Position numbers and translations under genes: made by a program. DNA of 64,000 bases from Gigaspora margarita (Eukaryota; Glomeromycota; Glomeromycetes; Diversisporales; Gigasporaceae): the NCBI GenBank assembly GCA_009809945.1, contig WTPW01000069.1, positions 268,931 through 332,930 of the forward strand, read 5' to 3'. Each line of letters starts with the position of its first letter. Position 1 is the first letter of the stretch. Shown here in pieces: positions 37,954-49,098 of this stretch. Below the pieces are notes generated by a model. It ran no database searches. It saw only the letters and a program-made list of their open reading frames with translations, and was not told where the DNA came from.

Positions 37954-39519
37954 TTAATAAAATAATGCATATATGATATTTTTTATTATGTATATATGTA
38001 TGGATATATGCTATTATAAGATACCTGCACATAAATATGCATAAGACAATGCATGTAAAAACACATAAAATTGCATATTATTACATGCACTGTTGCATGA
38101 AATTTGGCCTTATTACATGCTATAAATGGCTTTTCCATTCATTGACTTGTGTAGATTTATGTGCAGGTTCATGTGGTTCCATATCCAAACTTTTCCATGT
38201 ATTGAAGTATCATTCCATGTAGCAATTTGTTATAGAACCTTCTATCTTTTATTTCTACCCTTATTCCATAATCAGTTGGAGTTTAAATTGGCACTATTGT
38301 CTGTATTGTTTTATCATTCTTCCAATTCAACTGTTATACTATCCTTATGTAATACCAGATAAATGGTGTGTCAGAAAATGACTATTGGGAAAATGAGCAA
38401 CAATGTTTAGAACTAATAAACTTTATTATTACTATAAAAGGCCAGATACAAGACCTGGGTCTGTTACATTTTACCAATTTTTGAAACCCTATAATAGACT
38501 TGAGTATAGAACATGGCTAAGAGTTTATTTCATATAGTGTAAAAATTTGAGATGCACATACACTTTGCACTTATAATATGCAATTTAGATTTTAAAAAGA
38601 ACCACATTTAATTAAAGAAGATTCTACAATCTGCACCTGGGTATAGTATATAGTAGGTATACTATCTAGAGGGATCTTTTATCCAGTCATTTATGGTATT
38701 AGTTTTTAAAATGAATAAATATCATTAACATTTATTGTAGTGGCTGAAATAGTGATACAAGCTGACCCTGGCCTATCAGCCAGGCAAGAGGGCAGGCTGA
38801 AGGTCAACCCTTGCCTTCACAGACCAGGCAGACCAACTAAGATAAGCTAGGATTTTAAATCAATCTATTTCTCAACCTTTTATCCACTTTAATTTTACTA
38901 GAAACCACCAATAGTCAGTCCATCAATAAGCTAATCCAATTAATTTTTCTTAGTTTAATAGATGAATAAGAGCTTTTCTGACTGACTAATGATTTTTACT
39001 TCTTGTCAGACCACTAAATAATTTTAAGGACTTAATTTCACAGTTGATTTAACTGCTGATTATTACCAAATAGTAAGTTACTAAGATCATTGATGTAAGT
39101 TACCAGAACTTTTGGGCAAGTTGTTGAATTAGGTTGAAATTAATCATAGGTTTAGCCAGAATTAAGTCAATGTAATATCAGAAAATTTCAGTATAATAGA
39201 CAGTCAACCAACATAAACATGAGAATTTTTTGAGGTATGGTAATTTGTTCAGTAAAATTACTGAAATTATTGTTAGGAGATCATATTATAGGTGTGGTTG
39301 TAATTTTGGATTGACTAAAAATTTTTTACAGCTATTTTCATAATTCCTGGAACACCTGATAAAAATTGACTGAATGATATTTCAGCTGATTCAACTAAGT
39401 TTATGATTTTGGAAATATTAAAATTCAGTAACAGATATATCAAATAGTGACTAATTTATATTACAATAAGATTAAATATTAACATGCATACTTGTCACAC
39501 TTGTAAGTCATAAAATTTC

Positions 39520-40260
39520 AATTCCTATTCTTTGGCACAAACCATTTATTCAAACGAAGCCTTTATTAATTCTAATTATTTTTTGATGAAAATTCAGCTT
39601 TAAAAATTGTATAAAATTTCAATTTCTATTTTTGGCAAGGTCCATTTTCATTCAAATGTAGTTTTTATTCATTTCAAATTATTTTTCAATGAAAATTTGT
39701 TTATAAAAAACATTTCAATCCCTATTCTTTGGCAAGATTCATTTTCATTCAAACAAAGCCTTTATTTATTTCTAATTATTTTTTAATGAAAATATGGTTT
39801 TAAAAAATTGTGTAACATTCCAATTCCTATTCTTTGGCAAGATCCTTTTTCATTCAAATGAAGCCTTTATTCATTTCTAATTAATTTTCATTTCTTTTTG
39901 AAGATGAAAAATTCATTTTTAAAAAATTAAACTAAATTTCAATTCCTATTCTTTGGCAAGATCCATTTTTGTTCAAACTAAGTCATTTATCTATTTCTAA
40001 TTATTTTTCATTTCTTGATGAAGATGAAAAATTTATTTTTAAAAAATTAAACTAAATCTCGATTCAAATTCTTTGGCAAGATCCATTTTCGTTCAAATGA
40101 AGGATTTATTCATTTCTAATTGTTTTTCTTTTCTTGTCAAAGACGATAAATTTGGTTTTAAAAAATTAAGCTAAATTCAATTTCTATTCTTTGGCAAGAT
40201 CCATTTTGTGCAAATGAAAGCATTTATTTATTTCTAATTATTTTTATTTCTTGTCTAAGA
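39520..40260. repeat. Tandem array, about 110-bp unit, 7 copies
   Basis: Each unit carries TTCAATTCCTATTCTTTGGC, then AAGATCCATTTTCATTCAAA, then CATTTCTAATTATTTTT. Copies begin near 39515, 39620, 39715, 39815, 39940, 40050 and 40165. The array is internal to the 2-kb hAT-type element. Confidence 0.8.
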
Positions 40261-40308
40261 TGAAAAATATATAAATAATATAAACATATAAAATTTTTTA
40301 CTTGGATT

Positions 40309-40485
40309 TCATTTATCATAATTCTTCATGCATTCTTGACAAATATTAATAATATCTTGGTCGCTTTTAATCCTAACCCGAGTTTTATTTTTAAACCAGT
40401 TTACAAATTCGTGATAATATTTAACTTTTTTAATAGTGGCACCTGTTCGAGTAATATATTTGTTATAAAAGTCTAATTTATATTG
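40309..40485 (-). pseudogene. Coding-like remnant in the hAT element
   Basis: A 58-codon minus-strand frame includes YITRTGATIKKVKYYHEF, VNWFKNKTRVRIKSD and a CQEC pair, then a stop. The mixed charged and aromatic composition looks more like a protein than the AT-rich surroundings do. I do not recognise the family. It may be a leftover of the parent element's gene or a captured host fragment. Confidence 0.3.
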
Positions 40486-40809
40486 ATTCCTTTTTTATAT
40501 TTCTTGTTAAGGTTTATTGGTTAGCATGAACGATTTTTTCCATAAATTTTCATACAAACTAAGTACACCAAACATGTTGGACAAACATTTGAATACAAAT
40601 TTAAAATAATTGATATTATATGGATCATGCCAAAATTATAAACTTAATCAAATTGGCTGAAACATCATTCGGTCAATTTTTATCAGGTGTTCCAGGAATT
40701 ATGAAAATAGCAGTAATAATATGGTCAGCCCGGTCGACTGGCCTGAGTAATTTCCTCAGACGGGTCAGCCCAAGCCTTTGGGATCAGCCCTTATCACTAG
40801 GCTAAAACT

Positions 40810-41830
40810 GAAATTCTGACTATTTGTTATGAAAATTTTAAACAAAAATAAAGCAAAAATTAGCTTTTTACATTTTATAATTAAATTTAACCAACGTTTA
40901 GTCATTATCAAGAAACTAAATTAAAAGATGTAAAAAAAGAACTTCTAGGCAGTGATTGGGACTGAACGTGTTTTGAAAGCGAATTCAGTTTAGGGTTATA
41001 GCAATTCAATCTATATTCAATAAAACAGATAGATGAAAATAATTAAATGTTAAATTTATAGCAAAAGAATCTTGATATTGAGTTTGTATAGATAATAATG
41101 TGAATTTCAACCAATCAAAATTTCAAGTTTGATTTTGTCAATAGTCTTAAAACACTATTTCAAAATAATATACTTCAAAGGTTTTGGGTAAAGGAAAAAA
41201 CATAGATAGTATAAAATATGAAAGAACAAAAAATTTTGTTATAATAAAGAATACTAATTATTTTGTAAGATACAAATGTTAGCTTAGAAGTGAAAACTAT
41301 CTTTTTTCATAAAGCATATATGTCGTCATAAATTTTACTTGCAAATCTCTTAAATCATTACCCTGAAATTTTTTTTGACATTACACTTGACCGATATACC
41401 CTTTGGAATTTAGATTAAAATAGTAAAAATTACTATAAATGTCAAATTATTGCTGCAAATTACGATACTATATGTGGAGAATTTGTCAATTTTTCACGAT
41501 TTCAAATTTTCAATAAATCTTCTTAAATCCATTCAAAAACTGTTAAGAATTTCGAACTAACATAAAGTTGTTTTGAATCCATTTAACGCATATTCAATTT
41601 TAAAATTAAAAGCATTAAATTCAATTTTAAACAACACGAAACTCTACATTTATTATTAATTATTCAAATATACTATTTATCAATTATTTAACAATTGGTT
41701 ATTACGTTTTAATACAAATAGAATGAATAATAATAATAATAATACATCACAAAGCTACTTATGCATATATTCTAGTCATATATTTATTTAGCTATACCAA
41801 TTAATAATAGAGTGATTATTGGGATAAAGC
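40810..41830. other. AT-rich stretch without recognised features
   Basis: No credible frame, palindrome or element end was seen between the large hAT element and the minisatellite-bearing element. Confidence 0.4.
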
Positions 41831-41832
41831 TA

Positions 41833-42740
41833 AAGCATAGGGCAGTAATTCAAAATGTAATATGTAGTAATGTAGTAATTATTTATTACAAAAACAGTAT
41901 TTGCAATAATATTTACTACATGTAGTAAATATTATTACATGTAGCAATATTTTATTATATGTAGTAATTATTATTACAAGTAGTAATTATTATTACAAGT
42001 AGTAATTATATTACAAGTAGTAATTATTATTACAAGTAGTAATTATTATTACAAGTAGTAATTATTATTACAAATAGTAATTATTATTACAAGTAGTAAT
42101 TATTATTACAAGTAGTAATTATTATTACAAGTAGTAATAATTATTACAAGTAGTAGTTTTTATTACAAGTAGTAGTTTTTATTACAAGCAGTAGTTATTA
42201 TTACAAGTAGTAATTATTATTACAAGTAGTAGTTTTTATTACAAGTAGTAGTTATTATTACAAGTAGTAATTATTATTACAAGTAGTAATTATTATTACA
42301 AGTAGTAATTATTATTATAGGTAGTATTTCTACATGTTGTAAGTAATAATTATTGTTATAGATAATAAATATAATATAATACATTTTGCTAAATTTATAA
42401 CAATCATACACATAGCCAATAAATTATAATCTACTATATATATATAGTTATTGAATGCGTAGCAGACAATAATACATATTATATACTAAGTTATAACAAT
42501 CATCAGTGAATAAACCCACATTAACTATAATATACTACATGTAGTAAAGATTACTATATGTAGTAATATTTACTACATGTAGTAAAGATTAAGACATGCA
42601 GCAATATTTACTACATGTAGTAATATTTACTCATCTAATAATTATTACTACAATTATGGTTTCAAAAAGTCTTTTGTAAAAATATATGTAGTAAATATAA
42701 TTGTAGTAATTAGCTAATAACGGCGTCATGCTTTAGATAA
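41833..42740. mobile_element. Minisatellite-bearing repeat with inverted ends
   Basis: The ends CTAAAGCATAGGGCAGTAAT (41841) and, inward from 42735, CTAAAGCATGACGCCGTTAT are inverted copies. Between them lies the 19-bp minisatellite (41960-42335) and TACATGTAGTAA palindromes (41915-41945, 42535-42630). No target duplication was settled. Confidence 0.5.
41960..42335. repeat. 19-bp minisatellite
   Basis: About 19 copies of ACAAGTAGTAATTATTATT, with small variations. The unit is itself partly palindromic (GTAGTAAT/ATTATTAC). There are no distinct spacers, so it is not CRISPR. Confidence 0.9.
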
Positions 42741-43922
42741 AGTTAACTTCTGCGAGACAATTTTGAAGTTTGACATTTATAATTTCTGAAGGAGTATGAT
42801 CCAGTTCGAGTTGAGCAATAAAGAAACTTTTACCTCGTATGATAAATATAATTAAAGCCTCTATTTATAAACTGATTATACTGCAAATTTGATGTTAATA
42901 TCCCAAAATTTCGTAGGCTGAATGGTTTTGACCAAAGCAGTTCCAATATTGTACTTAATGGATATTGAAGAATTTTATACAAAAACCATAATTTTCTCTT
43001 GTTGAAATAAAGTTCTATGTCATAAATAGATTTGGCATAAAAAAATTTAGCAAGCTTTCCAAATTCATTGTGAGATAAAAATAAATATTCTTATATCTCG
43101 GCCAATTTTAATTATTTATAATATAGAACAATTTGACGAATAAAATTTTCAATTTTATTATAAAAATATTATTTTTAATATTTTTAATGATTTTATAATA
43201 ATTAGATTTTAAGTTAAAATCTAATTTCATTTATAAATTGAAATATCAGTTCTCTAATCAGCCGAGCTAGTTTAAAATTCAATTGCAGCACAAGTTGATT
43301 CGGAACCTAATAAAATTCGATTTCACCGTACAACATTATCAATAAGGATATTATAAACAGCAATAGTATGATTTTTAATAGCCTGAAGCGTAGCGAGGAC
43401 TCAATTGTTTGATCAAACTTGTTAGTCGGAAAACGCAATCGAATCGAGAATTTCGGGGCCCATGAATAACCTGCAGTCTGTTTACGCACCAATTATATTG
43501 TTAATAATGTTAGATTAAAAAATTAATGAAATAAAATAGAAACATATTAAATGATAATATATGCCAAATTAAATTCTCAAAAAATATTATAACGCTTTGC
43601 AAAAAGTTGTGACCCGGTGGTTTGTTAATTATGATGGCTGGAATCACTGTGATTCCAGATTGTCTTTTACTTTATATTTTCGATTGATTGTTCTTAATTC
43701 TTAAAATCTAAAAAATCTATAAATCTCAGATTTTCACACTACATTGTGATCTGCAAAGGCTACATCTTTTTGCAAAGCGAAATAAGGCTTGACAAATATA
43801 ACTTTATAGTTCAGAATTATTTGATAGTTTATATTGGCATTATATCGACAGAATATATGTGTTTTATATCAAGTTGTTTTTAAAACATGTCAAAATTTAA
43901 AACTATGAGACTTGGTATGCGA
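42740..43922. other. AT-rich stretch without supported genes
   Basis: The frame 43307-43492 (-) has no recognisable family. Nothing else was supported up to the small hAT-type element at 43923. Confidence 0.4.
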
Positions 43923-44153
43923 TAGACTGTCCAGAAATCTGCGGTGGCAGAATCTGCGCAGAATTCTGCTCTTGTCCTGCTCGCCGAATAATAACTTAAA
44001 TAACTTATTGGAGATACAGTCTATTGTGCTTAAAATTAGATTTTTTTTTTTTTTAATTTTTTTTTTTCTGAATTTGTTTTTAAAGTTTTATTTATACGTC
44101 ACCGCAGTATCTACAATTTTAACGGAAATCGCAGCAGAATTCTGGACACTCTA
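43923..44153. mobile_element. hAT-type MITE, 231 bp
   Basis: The ends are TAGACTGTCCAGAAATCTGC and, inward from the right, TAGAGTGTCCAGAATTCTGC, with GCGCAGAATTCTG motifs repeated near the ends. The flanks GTATGCGA and GCATGCAA match at 6 of 8 bases, consistent with an old duplication. Confidence 0.6.
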
Positions 44154-44832
44154 GCATGCAATTTAATTTCAAAAATTTAATCCTTCTGAGCAATACTCTT
44201 ATATATGTTTCACGATCATTTGTGAAAAATTGTAACACGACATTTTCCCAATCGAATTGCCACGACTAAAATTTTTAAGTTGATTTAATTTTAATAACAA
44301 ACTTTTTGGATATATGAACCAAAATATTTTCTTAATAATTCCTATTCCTTCAAAAGTTATAAGCGTGTGAGAAAAATTTCACAAGACTATTAGGTAATTA
44401 ATGTAAATTGATGCAAATGTAAAAGGCAAAGATTCCCTTCACAAATAACCGTCATCCTAATAACTACATTTGTAATAATTAGTGTAGCTAGAATATATAT
44501 GTATAAATAGCTCTGTAATGCATTGTTCTTTAAATGAACTCAAATGCTTTTAATTTTAAAATTGAATATACAATAAGTGAATTCAAATTTTACTTTAAGT
44601 TCTTCTTAATAATTTTAGTGAATTTAAAAAAGTGTATTTAAGTTAATTTTAAATCTAGTAAGATTCCGACGTACTACATATATTTCATTTATTGAATCTA
44701 TTATGCCGATATGATAAAAGCGCATAGAAATTCTTTAATTGCGAACTAATGATGGTGAGAATAAATCATTATTACTAGACTACTTTATTATGAAATTGAG
44801 CTCCTCTTTATTAATATAGGTGTTCCTTTTAT

Positions 44833-44925
44833 TAGGGTTGTTAATGGAGTACTCCTAAACATATAACCACTCCAATTTGAAACTGGAGTGGTTTATATGC
44901 TTGGAGTACTCCATTAACAACACTA
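44833..44925. mobile_element. Minimal hAT-type palindrome, 93 bp
   Basis: The ends TAGGGTTGTTAATGGAGTAC and TAGTGTTGTTAATGGAGTAC (inward) continue into an almost complete palindrome around CCAATTTGAAACTGG. The flanks CCTTTTAT and ACTTTTAT match at 7 of 8 bases. Confidence 0.7.
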
Positions 44926-44929
44926 ACTT

Positions 44930-46040
44930 TTATACATTTTTGATTAATGTGAAAGAATGCTGAAACCTACATATTGCATCAGAAAGCATCACCTCGTATC
45001 AACTTTCATACAGTGGACATTAACGTTAACAATCACGATACTAATTTAATTCAGTTATATAACTAATCCTATGATGCAATTTGTAAGGAAAAATTTCACA
45101 CAGCATATAACCATATACTTCATTACATTCCGTTCCTGATGCAATTTTTAGATTTCTTCAAACTAATAAAGATTTACATTCTTGTCTCTTGGTTGTTCTA
45201 TTCCAATGTTATGGGAAATACCCTTCAGTACTAATGGCAAGGAATTCCATCTTCCAAAGTGACCGAACTTATCTTGAATTTATACCAGATAGCACTTTAT
45301 AAAACTGGTATATAATAGAAGAATTAGGCTGTCGATTACTAAACTTTTCCTTTTTTTAATCATCCATCATTTCTTAAAGAACTTTCACATGATTAGTTTT
45401 TTAATGCAGCAATAGCTAACAATTGTTCTAAAAAGATTATAATCGAATTATTTAAAATACTTGCCCGATTTGTTATCTATAGCTATCTTAATAATCATTA
45501 TAAAAATCTAGATAATATAGGAACTTGGTTCATCCTTACTTTTTTAAATACCCTCATATTTCTGAAAATTATTGCACAGTATGTAATAAGCCTCGAATAT
45601 TTAAAAGTTCAATCTATACATTAGAACAGCTTGCTCTAATTCACCAAATTCATAACCAATTAAGAAAAATTGAAATTCAAATTGGTGGAAGAATAAATTT
45701 ATATTATGCTCTTTCTCTTTTTATAAATGTTTTACACAAGTCTTGAGCATTCAATTCTATTTTACTTTGATTATCATGACAATTCAAGACTGAAATTAAA
45801 CTCATTAAATCAGATATTTGAATTTTTTTTTTTTTACAAAAGTAAATGAATTGTTGATTTCGTTTTATATCTGTCTGAAAAGTCAAATCCGTCAATAGGT
45901 ACTTTTAAGAAACTACCTGAAACATAGTATCAATGTCTTGGATAGAAGTATTATAAACCATATGATTGTTACGGAATTAGATTTTGAAATGTGCAATAAT
46001 GAATTCTGAAAATTTTAACCAATTTATTAGAAATAAATTC
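44930..46040. other. Unassigned stretch before the TPR relic
   Basis: A frame at 45525-45746 (+; YCTVCNKPRIF, then LEQLALIHQIHNQL) looks protein-like and carries a CxxC, but no start context or family was recognised. It could belong to the 5' part of the broken TPR gene downstream; unproven. Confidence 0.3.
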
Positions 46041-47800
46041 AGAAAATTTGGACATTAAAATAACGTGGTGCAATTTATTTTATTATTAAAAAAAATATAT
46101 AGAATCTCTTGAAGATTTGAACAAATCTTTAAAAATTGAACCATTCGCATTAAGTCTACGTGAAGAAATTTATTACTTTATGGGAAAATATAGATTTAAC
46201 AAATCATTATAAATTGGAGCGGACATTAAAATTCCGCAGAGTTGCATATTATAAGATTATAAAATTTGAGGAATCATTGAAGACTTAAAGAAATCTCTTA
46301 ACGTAGATCCTGTTGGCAACTTTGCACTTAAAAAGCGTGTAACAATTTATGAAATGATTAAAAATTTGAATGAATCACTTGTGGACTTGAATAAATTCCT
46401 TGAAATAGAGCCAGATGATGTTACATTATATTTTGGCAAATAAATATTTAAATGAAGATTTAAATGATTCACATGGATTTAACTCATGATCATATATATT
46501 ATCGCAATTACAAGTATAATAAATATGGAAATCGCTTAAAATTTTGAATGAATCACTAAGAATTGAACCAAATGGTGCATTTGCACTAAGCTATATTACC
46601 GTATGACCGCATGATTAAAAAATATGAGATGTTGCTTAATGATTTAAATAGCTCACTAGAAATTGAGCCGAATGACTTAACTTATTTTGATATGAAATTA
46701 AATAGTAAATCACTTGTGGACTTAAAAGGACGTTAGAATTATATGGTAGGAGATTATGAAAAATTACTTGAAGAATTAAATGCATTATTAAGAATTGATC
46801 CAACAGATAAATTACGTTAAGATTTCGTGGTGCAATTTACAGAATAATGAAAAAAAAATATGATAAATCACTTGCAGACTTGGATCAATCTCTTAAAATA
46901 GACCAAAATGATTCAAAAAATCGAGGTTGTTTATAGAATAATAAAATTGAACATTAAAACATCGAGTCGCAACTTATCTTATTATATGTAAATGAAGATT
47001 TAATTAAAGACTTTGAAGATTTAGACGATTATTATGATTTTAACAGAACTTATTCTAAAATTTATTCTAGATTTTATTCAATATTTCATTCACAGTCCTA
47101 CTTTTCTTACGATACAAATCGATATCATCGAAATCGAGGTAGTAAATATGAACAGTCGCTTGCAAATTCAAATAAGAGTTAAAAATTAAACCAAATGATG
47201 TATTTGCTAAGGAATAAACTACTGTATGACTAAAAAGTATGTCCCTTGATAATTTAAATAGCTCACTAGTAATTGAGCCAAATGACGCAACGCAATACAT
47301 AATAACAACGTAGCGTAACTTATTAATATATACGCAGAGCGCCTAATTATATTTAATAGTATATGTGCCAATTTATGCCGGGGAGGACTCATTATACTGT
47401 ATAATAGATGATTATAACAAATCGCTTATTGATTCATATAGATCATTAGAAATTGATCCAACTAATGCAATTGATTTAGGAAATCGTGGGTCAATCTATA
47501 GAATAATGGAACAATATATTGACTCGCTTACAGATTTAAATATGTCTCTCGAATAGAATCAAAAAAATGAATTGTATTAAAAAATCGGGGTGCTATTTAT
47601 TATTTATTTTTATGATTAATTACTTTGAGAATTCACGTGAAGATTTAGAAATGTCATTAATAATTGATTCGGAAGATTCATTTGCGATAGGATACCTTGG
47701 TGCAATTTATTGTAAAACGGAGACTAAAAAAAATAATTTGAATTTTTTAAATAAATCATTAACAATTGATCAAAATAATGCATTTGCATAGCTCATTTCT
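46040..47800 (+). pseudogene. Broken TPR-repeat gene
   Basis: Scattered 34-residue TPR units can be read in shifting frames: YIESLEDLNKSLKIEP (46095), LNKFLEIEPDD (46390), YDKSLADLDQSLKID (46860), DYNKSLIDSYRSLEIDPTN (47410) and YIDSLTDLNMSLE (47515), then SREDLEMSLIID (47630) and LNKSLTIDQNNAFA (47750). Several stops and frameshifts separate them. The units match those of the intact kinase-TPR gene on the opposite strand 1.3 kb away, suggesting an old inverted duplication of that array, or a neighbouring family member that decayed. No kinase domain is recognisable upstream. AATACAT-type AT drift is heavy. Confidence 0.75.
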
Positions 47801-47829
47801 GTATGAAAAAGCATGATCAATCACTGGCA

Positions 47830-49098
47830 TATTTAGTTAAATATTTAATATTAGCATAAAGAAATTATTAGGTTTGATTAATAACTAGCCAGTAACTTCT
47901 GTTCCTGTACTCACGGGTTTTATAGAAACTGTAAAAGTAATAATATTATTTTGTAAAAGATATATATATAATGTATAATGTTTAATATAGTTTAGGAATT
48001 ATTATTGTGATTAAAATTTTTAATTAGTTAAGATTAAAAGTAGATTTATGATGATATAAATTACCTTGAGTGTTAATGATAATTGACAGCAATGAGTAAA
48101 ATTATTGTCTTCATGTCTTCTGCTTAAATTTTTTCATAGTAAAAAAAAGGAATAATATATTATTAGTAATGAAATTCTATAGTAAAAGTATGAAATTGCT
48201 TAAACATTAAATTATTTTGCTATTGATAATTATAAATTTTTGATGTGCCAGGGCAAGAAAAAAAGATGGTTTTTAGTAAAATTTTGATGACCAGAATAAT
48301 TATCTCACTGATCAAATTTTACTACTATTGAACCTTTCAAAATCAAATTGCATAGTAGATAAATTTTGTATCGGAATTGAGAAGTTTTCGGATTTGAAAC
48401 ATTGTATTGTGAACTATTAGGTTATATAATGGAAACAATGTTGATAGATTAATTTTTTATCAGATTTGAGTTATCGATTTTTTGACAGGAACGGTTTGAG
48501 AAGTTTAATAGTATTTGATTTATCTTAATCATGATTCATTCAGTTAAAGATTTTTCACTAAACATCTTCGACAACCAGCATACAATAAGCCAGTTACCAA
48601 ATGAATGAATCTCTTGGTAGTTTTGACCAAGACGTTGTACAACTCAAATGAATACTATACTAACTTTGGCAAAACAAATCTCAAGAAAATCTTACATTTG
48701 CTCTTAAAGTTTGTTATTTTTTAATCTAACTTGATGTAAAATTACTTAACATGCATAATTTTAGCATAGATTGAAACTCAAATCTTGAATAATAAAGTTT
48801 ACATAAGTTTAATTAAGAATATAATTTATTAAAGTTAGTTGAAGTTTTTTACATCTTTGTTATGTTACAAAACATCAATTTATTATGAAAATCAAAGGAG
48901 AAATGTCCGGTGCCTACCTAATATAGCTCGCTAAAACCAAAATAATAGTTAAACCAATTATATAAAATAAATAGTTATATTGTATTTATAACTCTATTAA
49001 ATGTTGCAAGCTCAGACCTATTTTTAAATTTTACAAGAATGACTGCTATCTTTCGACATAATGATTACAATCAAAATTCTAAGACTTCGCTATCCAAA
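47830..49098. other. Spacer between the two TPR loci
   Basis: AT-rich, with no recognised coding or element ends. It contains the 3' flank of the kinase gene, which ends at 49099. Confidence 0.4.

Larger units (their letters stand above)
38750..40799. mobile_element. Large nonautonomous hAT-type element, 2.05 kb
   Basis: It is flanked by GGCTGAAA (38742-38749) and GGCTAAAA (40800-40807), an 8-bp duplication with one mismatch. The ends are TAGTGATACAAGCTGACC and, inward from the right, TAGTGATAAGGGCTGATCCC. GGTCAGCC/GGCAGGCTGA motifs cluster near both ends. The middle holds a tandem array (39520-40260) and a short coding-like remnant (40309-40485, -). Confidence 0.75.

Noticed and set aside
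41960-42335. Regular short repeats resembling a CRISPR array
   Set aside because: The units are contiguous without unique spacers, and the setting is eukaryotic.
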